Shown here: in pieces, positions 31,803 through 64,000 of the stretch
How positions within the stretch are numbered: the first letter of the stretch is position 1
Layout of the letters: each line of letters opens with the position of its first letter
Source: Bugula neritina
Taxonomy: Eukaryota > Bryozoa > Gymnolaemata > Cheilostomatida > Bugulidae
Direction of reading: 5' to 3'
DNA length: 64,000 nt
Assembly: GCA_964035545.1 (NCBI GenBank)
Contig: OZ037765.1
Location: 9,914,698 to 9,978,697 of the forward strand
Made by a program: the position numbers and the translations under genes
The notes under the pieces: generated by a model
Database searches by the model: none
What the model saw: the letters and a program-made list of their open reading frames with translations, nothing else
What the model was told of the DNA's origin: nothing

Positions 31803-34800
31803 TTAGGTTTTAATTATTGATTTATTAGTGTTGTTTTTCACATTCTCACAGGATTGCATGCTAGCAATTCTCTTAGCTTCTTCAGTGTAAGTTCGGAGCC
31901 TTAAATCATTGCCAGAGCAAAGCGGATGATTTTTAGCAATGGTTTCTTGGCTTGGCCATTTTTTTAAATTTGCTGTGTTGATTTTAGCTTTGAGACCATC
32001 TTTAGGATACATTAGCATAGGAACGATATTAGTTTCAGTGGCAGTGGTGGTAAGGCCATGATAACCCTTGCCATTCAGTTTCTTGACTGTTCTGGCCCTC
32101 CAGCTATTCGCTGATTGGCATCTGGCTGTGCCAGCAGACTGTACGCGGAATACATGAGCACTTTGAGCACGCTGGGCTGATTTAGCACCTGCTTTTTCTC
32201 TGTTGTCAGCACTACGACCAGAATGGGTTGTACCTCCGCCAGATGTCTTTCCACTTTTTACACTTCGTCCATCTTCTTCAATAGCATGCTCTTTTAAAAA
32301 CTCCGCCATAGTGTCTGATATTCTCATTTTTGTTTTTGTGTCTATGCTAGATGGCGATGACTGGGGTCTGTTTTTCAATATTGGTCTTCGGGCTAAGGTA
32401 TCTTTTACGCTGCTGGGTTTTGAGGGTTTAGGAAACTCGCTGTTCTTTGAATGCTCATAAGGATATGTTGACATAACTTGATTTTTGAGAGCAGAAACTG
32501 TGAGATAGATAAAATCAGGTGTTGGTACTTTACTTCTTATTTGCTTCTTTAGTAGAGCTTTCATATCATGGAGTGATGGGTCTGAACACGATGGTATATC
32601 TGGGTGTTCAAACGCCCAAGACACTCGTCTCTTGTCTAAACCTGGTGGAGCACCATCATTCTCCAGAGAAGTGTGGTCAGGTAATACCGACATTGATGCT
32701 GGCCTTTTCATAGAGCCAGCATCATCTGGGATCATTTCAGGCTCATCTTTCAGGGTTAGGTGTTTGGTTTGAGTAAATTCAGCTTCAGTTGCAGCCTTCA
32801 GCATAGAACCTACACATAACAGTATATAAAACAACTTGTACACACAGAAAGAGAGCATTGATCAACTCATACTGAGGGAGTGTTGCACTGAGTCCATTAA
32901 TATTCAGTCAATATGAATAAAATTCACCAAATCGATTTGTTTACTTAACTGAAGTAACACGAATTTTTAATAATATCAAAACAATAAACCTTATTATGGC
33001 TTTAGCAGTAAATATTTACACTGCCTTGAGATTAAACACAATCTTTAGTAATAGGTTCAGTTCATAATTTATGATAACAATAACTCAGTACTTTCTATAT
33101 CCATAAATAATTCATGCAATTATTCTCCACAGCTTGCCTATTTACGATAAGGCAAAAGCAGAGTGTACAATGAAATCAATCCAAAGGCAATGATCACATG
33201 TGATCAACTGTTTGAGAGAAAATAACTCTAATTCTAGTTTTTGTTATATTATACTTAGGCTTATCACAACAAAATATTTTTAGTTTTTAAACCTCCAATT
33301 GTAGACAACTTTACAAAAATTATGCTAAATAATATTGTCATTATCCTAGTGAGTGAGAGAAGGACGTGGTGTGACAAAATTTGCATTAATTAGCATCCCA
33401 CTGAATAAATATTTTGTTAACAGATATTTCACTTACTTCTAATTTATTTGAAGCATTTTATGGCAATGAAAAATAATGAAGTCATAGTATGTGTTACATT
33501 ACAAATGAACAGACAGGTAAGCAAAGAGCGTACTGAAAAGAGGCAGGTGTAGTAATGGAGAAATTGAGAAAAGCCTGTATTTTTGATGATAAATATAGCA
33601 TTTAAAGAAGTTATGCTCTCACAAGATTTTCAATCTGCACTACCTTTAAAGGGAAATAGTCCACTTACATTTCTCCACTACTGCACTTTATTAGCATAAA
33701 AACAACTTTAATTCACATTTACATCATGAATTAACCAACTTTTAAATACTGAGGTTGGAAAGTATGTTATGATTATACTTTCCAAATAAATAGTGCATAT
33801 ACCTTGAGAAAAAGCACTTTTTGCTGAATGCGCAGATGTGAGACGTGAAAATCTGGGTTTGTTTGTCTTTTTGACCAGCCTAGCATCAGCAGACCCAGTC
33901 CGTGCCATGCGTTGAGCTCGGATGTATGGATAAGAGTAGGTCTTCAGTGGAGTCTCCTGGTACTTTGTGTTGTCTACGAAAGACACCACTTTGTCCGTGG
34001 GTTGGCTGTAGTCCCACTCAATGCTCTCAAATGTCAGCATCAACACGTTGGTTTTTGTGTTTATCGTCATTCTAAAATTTAGAGTTTAAATCATAGCATA
34101 AGAAAGTTTAAAATATTACCCACTGGCAACTATAAACTGTACAAACTTATAGAATAGTTTTAAAATTTTGTGATATTAGTCTTCTTAATTATTTTTAAAT
34201 TAAAACATTGGGAAGCAGGCGAGCATACTGTATGGTATCAAGCTAAACTAGAAGTACATTTATGCTATTTATTGCCAGCAAAATTTTTCTTAGAAATTAT
34301 TATTCCAACTCTAAAATCAGTGAAATTCTATGCCACCAAATGCAAATGATTTTACTTGTGTAAATATTGAGAATAACATTTTTATAGCATTGAAAATAAT
34401 GAACAAGCAGCATAGGAGTACCTGTCGCCAATCGTAGATATGCTGAGGACTGGGTCGCTCTGACTGTTTCCCCTCATAATGCGACAACACTGGCCACTGA
34501 TCATGTTCCATATCCTAACACGGCCATCTTCTGCTCCAGTGATTACCCGAAGGTAAGAAAACTCCATACACAGAACAGGGCTTTAGGAAAAAATATAGTA
34601 ATTTGACATATTGAATAAGAAGAATAAAACTATGCATTTATCATATACTACAACACTCTTCTAATATTGTGCTGGATGTACTTTAAAAAGCTACTATAGT
34701 TTGTGGGAAAATTGTTTTACTAAGCTTATTATCACCATTACGGTATAGACACTTTATAATATTTTTGAATATAGTTTAATTGTATATTTTGCTTATAAAA

Positions 34801-37800
34801 TTAAAATTTTATGAATAAAATTCACATTTTCTGTTTAATGTAAATTTTAGTATTGTCACAAATGATAGACACAATTTCACATGTAGCAAGTCAAGCTTGC
34901 ACTACTGTAAACAAAATAAATACAAATATATGACAACGTATTCTATTATTAACTTTATGACTCATCATAATATTATCATCACTAACAGAAATTTACCACT
35001 TATAGGCAGAACTCACACTATATAAACTTATTCTAACTATAAACTATATAGCCCACCATAAGATCACTACTAGTATTACTTAGTCAGAACTCACACTATC
35101 TGAACTTACCATGGATGTCTTAAAGCAGTTAGACACCTTTTGTGATCACCTTGGTTACTCCAAGCTAACACGTAGCCGTCTTTGCTAGCTGTTACAATAT
35201 GCCATTTATCAAATCTTAGAGCCGTTATGATATTGTCATGGCCAAGCAGCATCTATGTGTTAACACAATTCACATTGAAAGTATATATGTAGTGTTATAT
35301 TATAGAGAATGTCAAAATAATATTATTATGTATCTACAGCATATTTGATAAGTATATACAAAGTAATACAAAAATACAAGTTCAATATATAATAGGCACA
35401 TGTGTAGGTCTCGCATAAGTATAAAACAAGGCGATAATTTCATTTAATAAACTTGTTTGATAGGTAATACGAAGTGAAGTTAACAGGCTAGTTGGCTTGT
35501 AAGTTATATCTTTATCATAGAATTATATAAAGCAAACACACCATCACATGATGTGTTGTGATACCTTTATAAGTTTTCCACTATGCAGATTCCAGACTTT
35601 AACTCTGCCCTGTTCACATCCAGTAATACATTGAGTTTTACTCAGAGCTACACTCAGCACTCTACTCCTATGTTTAAATGTCCGATAGCATGTCTTGCTA
35701 TTGATGTCCCAGACTGACAAAAAAAATATAATGTGAAAATAAGAATGATGCTCGTATAGGTTAATACTGTGTTTATAAGTTACTGTATGCCAACACGAGT
35801 CAAAATACATATGAGTGCAGTACAGTGCAGCTTAAGTTTTTTCATTTCTTTGAAAAATTGGTTTGGGTCGTCAGTTGAAAGTCTCGAAAGAACATAACTT
35901 CCTTCGTTACACTTCTAATCTAGAATACAGGCTTTTCTCAATTTTCCATTTTTGCAGCTCCCTCCATTATGGTCATTCACACATTTTACAGCAAAATATA
36001 ATTATATTCCATTAATATAATTGTTATAAAGAATATAATACGCCTTATAAGCATAAAGGTTTTTGTAATCTAAAATTTAGATTTATACCTTTACAAGATT
36101 TGTCATGGCATGCAGAAGCAAACTGTTTACTTTTAGCACAGTAGTCTAGAGCAACTACTGTGTCCTGATGGCCATTGAATATCTTTACACATTTCAGAGT
36201 GGACAAATCCCACTTCCTAAAAACGCCAATTGAGAAAATTTGTCAGCAAGGCATGTCAGAGATACAATACAATTTAACTATTAACATCTTGTCAGGTTAA
36301 TCAATCTCAATGACTCATATTCAAACAGCATATAAATATTTCTTACTGAATTTAGTTATAAAAAGCATATTTTTATTTATAGTATTTTTTTCTATATATA
36401 TGTAGTCCTTCTCTCACTCAATATTCTATACATTAGCTCACTAGGATAATGGCAATATTTTTTAACATAAATTTTGTAAAGTTGTCTGCTATTCAATGTT
36501 TAAAAACTAAAATATTATTAAGTGTAATAATAAGTAAAAATTATAATTAGAGTTGTTTTTTCTCTAGCAGTTTATTACATGAACATTGCATTTGGATTGA
36601 TTTAATTCTACCCTCTGCTTAAGAATATTTTTGTACATTATGCATTTGATAGACTTGTATATTATATATAAAACTGAAATATTTTTAGAATTACAATGCA
36701 CAGTATTATTTAATGACAATGTACAACGTTATTTAACAGTGAGATAGTTGCTATTGATATTTAGTGTCATACCGAATGCTCGTGTCAAAACTTCCCGTCA
36801 GGACAAATCCTTCCTCTTCCTGTATGTTAACACACTTGATGGAACCGGAATGTCCAGCAATAGGATTTTCTGTATCTCTGCCTGTGCTGATATCTATCAA
36901 ATGACATCTTCTGTCTTTACTGTAGGGCAAGTAGTTACCTCCACTTGTATGTATTACTCTGTCTTTGTTGTGTCTAAACAGTTAATTATTTCTTTACAAC
37001 TATTTCTTTACATTTTAACAAGAAAAAATACCTGAAATGTTAATTTTAAATATTAGCAAAACTTATGCATTATAGCTATTGACTTGTAATTTTGCAATAG
37101 AGCCAGCCCAGTTTTATGGAAAACTAGCTAAGGGTGGGCAATTGCTTGCCCTCTATTGGCTATGTGCAGGCAATTTATATATGTGCTAGTACATATATAA
37201 ATTGCCTGCACATATCCAATAAAGGTTGTTACTATAACTCTTATCTGACTATGTATTTTTTAAACTGTTATGCCCGACACAAGTAATCAAGCAGTACCTG
37301 AAAACATTTTATCTGTTAACAACACTTGGAACCAGTAAAAAATTTTAAAACTTTTGAAATTAACAACTTTTTAAATTCCTAAATACAATACAAATAAAAA
37401 GGTTTACGGAGTGGTGTAGTAACTCACTCATTGACTAGTACAAGAACATTATATGAGCCGCAAAACAAGTTTCTCTCTTCCATAATGACTTTTCTAGTGC
37501 TGTATCCAGTGTATGCATTCTCTATATTCATTTCACTCTTAAATCTCTCATCTTTAATCAACTTTGGCTCAGCTTGTTCGTTAAGTCTAATGCATTCAGA
37601 GGTCTCGGCTTTCACATTTGGAACCAACACATCGATGTCATTAGCATAGCTGGGGCTGACACCGGAAGAGCCCTAAAGACAGCATATATTTATTTGAGAA
37701 TTTGCAGTATAGGTGTGTCAGTGTATTGTAACACAGCTGTAAGGATTTATATTAAAAGTTGCAGTTTTTAGCATATCTAATTGATTGTTTAGGAAAAAAA

Positions 37801-40719
37801 CTAAACTAATAAACTTCCGTTGTTTTGGACCTTTCAAGCATGCACACAAGCTTCAAGAACTAGTCTTATATGAAGTAAGCTAAGGATGATGCATATGTAC
37901 AGACTGCATGTAATAAAGTAATTAGACGTCATTCTATAGTTTATACGAACAGGGGTAGTTAAGGATTTAAAGTATAGTTCACATAAGAAGCAGTGAACAA
38001 GCTACTAAAATTAGTGTGCTCAAAAGAAATACAATGAATATTTCAGCAAACTAAAATTTAATAGAGTAAAAATGTATGCAAACATTGAAAAGCAAAATTG
38101 GGAAAAGTTGCAGGATAAAATGTAACGGTTTAAAGGACTGTAAAAGTAGCAAATAAAGTTTTACCATTATATCCTGGCCTAGCTGCAAAAGGAGATTAGT
38201 TTCAAATGCTAAATTTATGCAACATTTATAATTATTAGATTTCAAAGACATGCATATTAAACTTCAAGTATTAACTGCTAAAATTCAATCTCTTAAAAGC
38301 AATAATTGTTAATTCTTTTCAATCCTTATAATTGTGTGTACTCAACTTGGGCTCAATTATAGAGTATTCTATTTCAGCCAAATCATTGATACTAAAAAAG
38401 TCTATTATATATAAGGACATTTTCTAAGTCGTGTGGTTTTCATGAATTATAACAAAATTCAGCAAAACATTAATATATCAAATATCTGCGTTTGTACCAT
38501 GTACGCTTTATAACTGCACGTGCAAGTTGAATAAATGAATTTTCATAGTAAATTATTGAAAATAGTTGCTTCAATTGCGATTATAGCACTTTCATTGTGA
38601 GAAACCTCAGTCTCTTTGTTTTAGTCACAGCTTGCATCATCAAAAATCAATACAAATCACTTTGATATCATTTGATTATTCTTTAGCCATGCTAATGAAT
38701 AGTTAGCTAAATTTGATAATGCGTACAGCGGCCATGATTTTAAGCGATATGTGAAACCGGGCAGTACTTTTCATGTGTAGCAAGCCAACAAACAATCACT
38801 TGTAGGCAATTCGCATGTTTAACAATAATCATAGTTGATAGAAGAGGTCATGAAGTTCAGACATACTTGCATCAGCATTATGTCTTCCCACATCTGCTGG
38901 TTTGCATAGAATTCAGCCCGCATTTCTTCCACTAACGAATGCCAGTGTTGAGAAACTTTACCACAGTTGAACAGCGTAGCTTCGTCAAGAAACCCCAGAA
39001 TACATTTTGACAGATGAACTGGTAATTCTTTTATGAAGTCTCGGTACCTATTAGTTTAAGCATAACCGACAAACCATATGGAATAGATTTTAAAAATAAA
39101 TACTTGACATGTATATAAACTAAAATATTGTCATCAATGTTTTCCAGTATAGCAAACTAGTAATAATTGAGTACAGCCTTCTTGTCAATCTTATAACAAT
39201 ATCAAAAGAACTGAAAAGAATATAAACATTTGTATTAATAAGTAGTCTACATAATTATTCTACTGCTTTCATTGTTGATGTTTAATCAAAATTCTATAAC
39301 TGTTTCAATTATCAATATTTCTGACATGTTTTATCAAAACTTGAGACACTTTAATAAAAACAAGCTTAATTGGTTTATATCCACTCCAGCAAGTTCTATT
39401 CAAACATATGAAATGAAAATGCTTTATTCATGATATACTAAATGGTAACAAATAATATAATTAATTTTCAATACTTCATTTAACTTAGCATCACACATTG
39501 ATTGCACTCAGTTTAAAGGCTTGTTTATTACAAGGAACATTACTTGAGTTAATTTCAGTTGCAGTCAGCTTTTACTTGCAGACATCACATTCACAAAGTT
39601 GATCTCTTTGCCAACTTTTCATCATTTAATATACTTGTACTGCATATTAGTAAGGGAATGTTTGTAAGCATGTAGAAGTTTACGTTAGATAATTCCTGAT
39701 ACATTGTTAGAAAGTAATGACAATTATAATATAATAGTAATTCACCTTGTTACTCCAACTAAAGCTTTTTCACTGCCCGGAGCAATAAACAGAGTAGGAT
39801 CTTCCACCTCTCCTTCACTAGAATCATTAATAATATCTCCAACAGCGTCTACTTTACGACTTCGCTTTACATTAGCGCTGTTGACCCTGTAGCCTGGTAT
39901 AGGTAGCTTCATTAGTTCTGGAGCAGTACGGGTACTAGAACCAGCGCTACTGTATCTTGACATGGCAGCCGCAGAACTTACTCTACTAGAATGGTGTAAA
40001 TCTAAAACATGAAACTTGCTTATAAAATTTAGTACTTTATAAAGCTATGCCATAAGAAATACACTGCAGTATTTTTTATGGACAAAATGTATCATACAAA
40101 CAGAGTCATTAAAAAAATGTCACTCTAATAAAGAATTAGTTGAAAAACAAATAAACTACTTTATAATACCTCTTTGAGTCAATGCTTTAATTTCTGAAGA
40201 GAGAAGTGTTTTTGCATGGTTTCCAACCATAAAAAGAAGATGAATTTCACAAAACTTGAAGAGACCGAGCAAAAAGTTACTTTTTGTCCAGTAGTTACTA
40301 GAAAGAAACCAGTTCCAGGTGTGCTTGATACTTAAATCAATATCATTCATAGAAAGAGCTCTGTCAGACGACGCCTGCGCCGTGTCGGTTTGCAGACTTG
40401 GTACGCTTCTGTTTCTAGCATAAGTAAAATCTTTAGAAATAAGAGGCTTTAGTAGTTGGACAGTGTATTTTAAAAGGTCAACACTATGAAACCTCTGAAC
40501 AATCCCCATAAGAAACTTTTTCTTCACTTGATGGCTGCACCTCCAAAACCAGTTTTTAGTAGAAAGTATGCTCTGTGCTAACAAACACGATTCGCATTCA
40601 CCACAGTCTTGATCCTCCAACAAACTCGCACATCGAAGTTCCGCAGCTTTACCCACATTAAACTCATAATACTCCGAGTTTCTGTCCAGCAGAATGTCTT
40701 CACAAAATACTGTCTCCAT
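31803..40719 (-). CDS. FBXW10: F-box and WD40-repeat protein, FBXW10-like
   Basis: Probable substrate receptor of an SCF (SKP1-CUL1-F-box) ubiquitin ligase. Exons in transcript order: 40719-40170, 40001-39746, 39047-38867, 37672-37428, 36973-36773, 36216-36089, 35713-35565, 35252-35110, 34580-34422, 34071-33803, 32809-31803. All are GT-AG and in phase, giving 1,095 aa (human FBXW10 is about 1,050). The N-terminus has a Cys-rich ECESCLLAQSILSTKNWFW block. The F-box (LPVHLSKCILGFLDEATL...VSQHWHSL) is near residues 275-308. Five to six WD repeats follow, with endings FDTSIRKWD, HDKSCKVWD, QGRVKVWN, DGYVLAWS and DGRVRIWN. The last exon encodes a disordered basic tail (SAQRAQSAHV). The start ATG directly follows an acceptor-like TTTTTTTCAG, implying a 5' UTR exon. 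The FBXW10 assignment rests on the N-terminal block, domain order and length; the F-box/WD40 class is certain. Confidence 0.85.
33095..33370 (-). repeat. Dispersed repeat R3, copy 1
   Basis: Its reverse complement aligns with 36405-36650. Shared runs include CCTTCTCTCACTCA, CACTAGGATAATG.CAATATT, TTTTTGTAAAGTTGTCTRC, GTTTAAAAACTAAAA, AATTAGAGTT.TTTTCTC and TTGGATTGATTT. Both copies lie in introns of the F-box/WD40 gene in opposite orientation, so its pre-mRNA could fold between them. No coding motifs are seen. Confidence 0.75.
33535..33640 (+). repeat. Dispersed repeat R4, copy 1
   Basis: The run GTAGTAATGGAGAAATTGAG AAAAGCCTGTAT, followed by GAAGTTATGCTCTC, recurs in reverse complement at 35885-35975 and in part at 60398-60430 (CGTAATGGAGAAATTGAGAT). 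It is short, of unknown class, and may be an end of the R3 element. Confidence 0.6.
35885..35975 (-). repeat. Dispersed repeat R4, copy 2
   Basis: AACATAACTTCCTTCG... then ATACAGGCTTTTCTCAATTT is the reverse complement of the copy at 33535-33640, with moderate divergence. It is intronic in the F-box/WD40 gene. Confidence 0.6.
36405..36650 (+). repeat. Dispersed repeat R3, copy 2
   Basis: Direct-strand partner of 33095-33370, with the shared blocks listed there. It is intronic, between the exons ending at 36216 and 36773 of the F-box/WD40 gene. Confidence 0.75.
37154..37221. repeat. 31-bp near-perfect inverted repeat (intronic hairpin)
   Basis: The left arm, 37154-37184 (TATTGGCTATGTGCAGGCAA...), pairs with the right arm, 37191-37221, with a single mismatch in 31 positions around the 6-nt centre GCTAGT. 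It lies in an intron of the F-box/WD40 gene (between 36973 and 37428). No match to the MITEs in the window is seen. Confidence 0.9.
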
Positions 40720-42454
40720 CTGAAAAAAATGTGTAAACAAATACTTATAAACCCGCAAAAAAATTTAAATTGAATGCAAGTTAACTGTGCAGTGCAGCTA
40801 CTTGTTATGACTAATGCATACAAAATATTTAGCTTTACATGATCAACATAATGTAAAGTTTGTTTTATAGAAAGTTAAATAATCATACAATGGAATACCT
40901 AATCTTTCACCATTTAAAATAAGACTCTGTCTAATTTTTAGCTGTAAAAAGAAAAAAAAATACTGAATTTATAGAGAAAATATTTTACAACAGTTAAACA
41001 TTTTCACACAAATAAATAAAACATTATAGAAAAACAATATAGAATTTAACTAACTTCCGCATTTTATTGTTTATCTTTACTAACTTGTTTATTATGTTTT
41101 AATAGAAAATTATTATAACTAAATGAATTGAACCACATTTTTTTCTAAAATAGGAATTTAATAATTCCTTTACTAAATGCTTTTTTTACAAATAGAGACA
41201 CACATACACTGTGTTTAAACTCATTGATTACTAAAACAACAAAGATTAGAACAAAAAGTTTTAGCTGCTTATATTGTGAAATTTTGCTTTTGATGAGGCT
41301 TAAATCTCAAAAACTTATAATTTTAATATAGTTTCAGTAGTTTCATAAATTGACATATCTTTAGTGTAATTCCAATCTGCAATTTTTAAAAAGAAAAAAA
41401 CAAATTAAATATATATATATATCTATACTCAAACTTTCAGAGTACTACAAGACAAAATGTTAGGTATATAATGACTTTTTTTACTAAATCAAACTAGCAA
41501 TTTATATTATTACAGCTGGGTTCAAGCAACTTTGACTTGAGTACTTATTAACTACAGTATTCAATTTCTTTTGATGGAAGTTGACTTCAACAACTTTACC
41601 TGCTCACCAGATTGACATAACCTTAGAATTTTAAATAACTACAGCAAACTATTGGAAATTGAGAAAATGCAAATCTAAAGTTATTATTCAGTTTTTATTA
41701 TTTAAAGCTATTCAAATAATCCTGATAATTAAATTATTTTTAATAAAATACATTATAATACTGTCATACTCATAGTCATAGTGATACTGATAGTGATAAC
41801 TGATAAGTGATAGGTCACTACCATATTCATAGTGATAATAATAATATTAATATTTATATACTATATAGGTTACAAGACGATACTTAAGTTGTACAAAAAA
41901 ATAGACTAGACAACAAATAAAAACAATAAATTTTATTTTTATTGTCCTCAATTTAATATAAACCGAGTCCAATTTTTATAATCCGTATTTCACTATTCTT
42001 TATTATGCGTTTATTATACTTTCATCAATCAATGAGTGAATTCACAATAAAAGCCATTGAAAACATTAAGGGCTAGTTCCTGACGTTTCTATAGTAATCA
42101 TTGATGTCTTCATGAATAAAAATGTTATTGTTATCAATAGCTGTGAATGGCACAGAGGACTTTTTTTGGTTTTCTAAGGCTATAGCTCTGTGAAAAATTT
42201 ATTTTAATGCAAAATAATAACAAAAGATTTGTTAATGTATTTTTAAATTATTTTGTTGTTATAAATTTAAAACTAAACAATAAAATTTTAAACTTTTTAA
42301 AGTGTTTCTAAAAATTAAATTTTGAGACTATAATTGCTAGGTAGCGAGTACCCGGATAATCAACTAATGGCTCACTATCTGCCATGATTCTGGTATATAC
42401 ATGCGAGTAATGGTTTTTATTTATTTAGACATTTAATCTCTGCAACAAAGTATC
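40720..42454. other. Head-to-head intergenic region between F-box/WD40 and dynein genes
   Basis: About 1.7 kb separates the two divergent start codons. It must hold the 5' UTR exon(s) of the minus-strand gene and the promoters of both. It is AT-rich, with a TATATATATATAT run near 41412 and a cryptically simple patch (about 41760-41880, CATACTCATAGTCATAGTGA). I did not see a clear X-box (GTTGCC-N-GGCAAC) that would mark ciliary RFX control. Confidence 0.5.
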
Positions 42455-63990
<21,536 letters not shown>

Positions 63991-64000
63991 GTAAGTGTAT

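Noticed and set aside
37424-37771. Plus-strand frames over the F-box/WD40 exon
   Set aside because: They are antisense to a minus-strand exon that joins in phase with its neighbours.
40720-42454. X-box (RFX site) that would support shared ciliary control
   Set aside because: No GTTGCC...GGCAAC-like palindrome was found by eye on either strand.

Overview
The window is metazoan nuclear DNA: about two-thirds AT, genes broken by many short GT-AG introns, and abundant small transposons, SINE and MITE copies and microsatellites. The presence of an axonemal dynein, a tetraspanin, an F-box/WD40 protein and a tRNA-derived SINE fits an invertebrate animal. A lophotrochozoan is my guess, but nothing in the sequence fixes the phylum. 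All gene models below were assembled by hand from splice sites, and every internal junction was checked for reading phase.

Layout: (1) 1-1.3 kb is simple sequence followed by a decayed LINE reverse transcriptase. (2) 2.2-4.4 kb, + strand: ribonucleotide reductase small subunit (RRM2), missing its first exon. (3) 6.4-6.7 kb: a hAT-type MITE. (4) 8.1-11.2 kb, +: a complete 7-exon tetraspanin, tail-to-tail with (5) 11.5-13.0 kb, -: a complete 4-exon SDHD (complex II membrane anchor). (6) 13-17.8 kb: cryptically simple DNA, a foldback MITE and a dead Tc1 element. (7) 17.8-23.1 kb: a 5.26-kb LTR retrotransposon with indistinguishable 352-bp LTRs. It encodes Gag, a protease-containing ORF with no reverse transcriptase, and a third zinc-finger ORF. 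(8) 23.8-30.6 kb, +: an unrecognised Ser/Pro-rich protein with an MGNSNS N-terminus. It is tail-to-tail with (9) 31.8-40.7 kb, -: an 11-exon F-box/WD40 gene resembling FBXW10. (10) 42.5 kb to the right edge, +: the first half of an inner-arm axonemal dynein heavy chain (DNAH3/7/12 class), 36 exons plus one candidate small exon, leaving the window just after the AAA3 P-loop.

The genes do not form a functional cluster. RRM2 (dNTP supply) and SDHD (respiration) are housekeeping. The head-to-head F-box/WD40 and dynein genes could share control through the 1.7 kb between them, but I saw no clear RFX/X-box there.

The most interesting object is the LTR element. It looks very recently inserted (LTRs without a visible difference, matching 4-bp target duplication, intact reading frames), yet it has lost the RT, RNase H and integrase core and must move in trans. 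It keeps a textbook -1 frameshift signal between gag and pro, and a third ORF that gains an ATG only by splicing.
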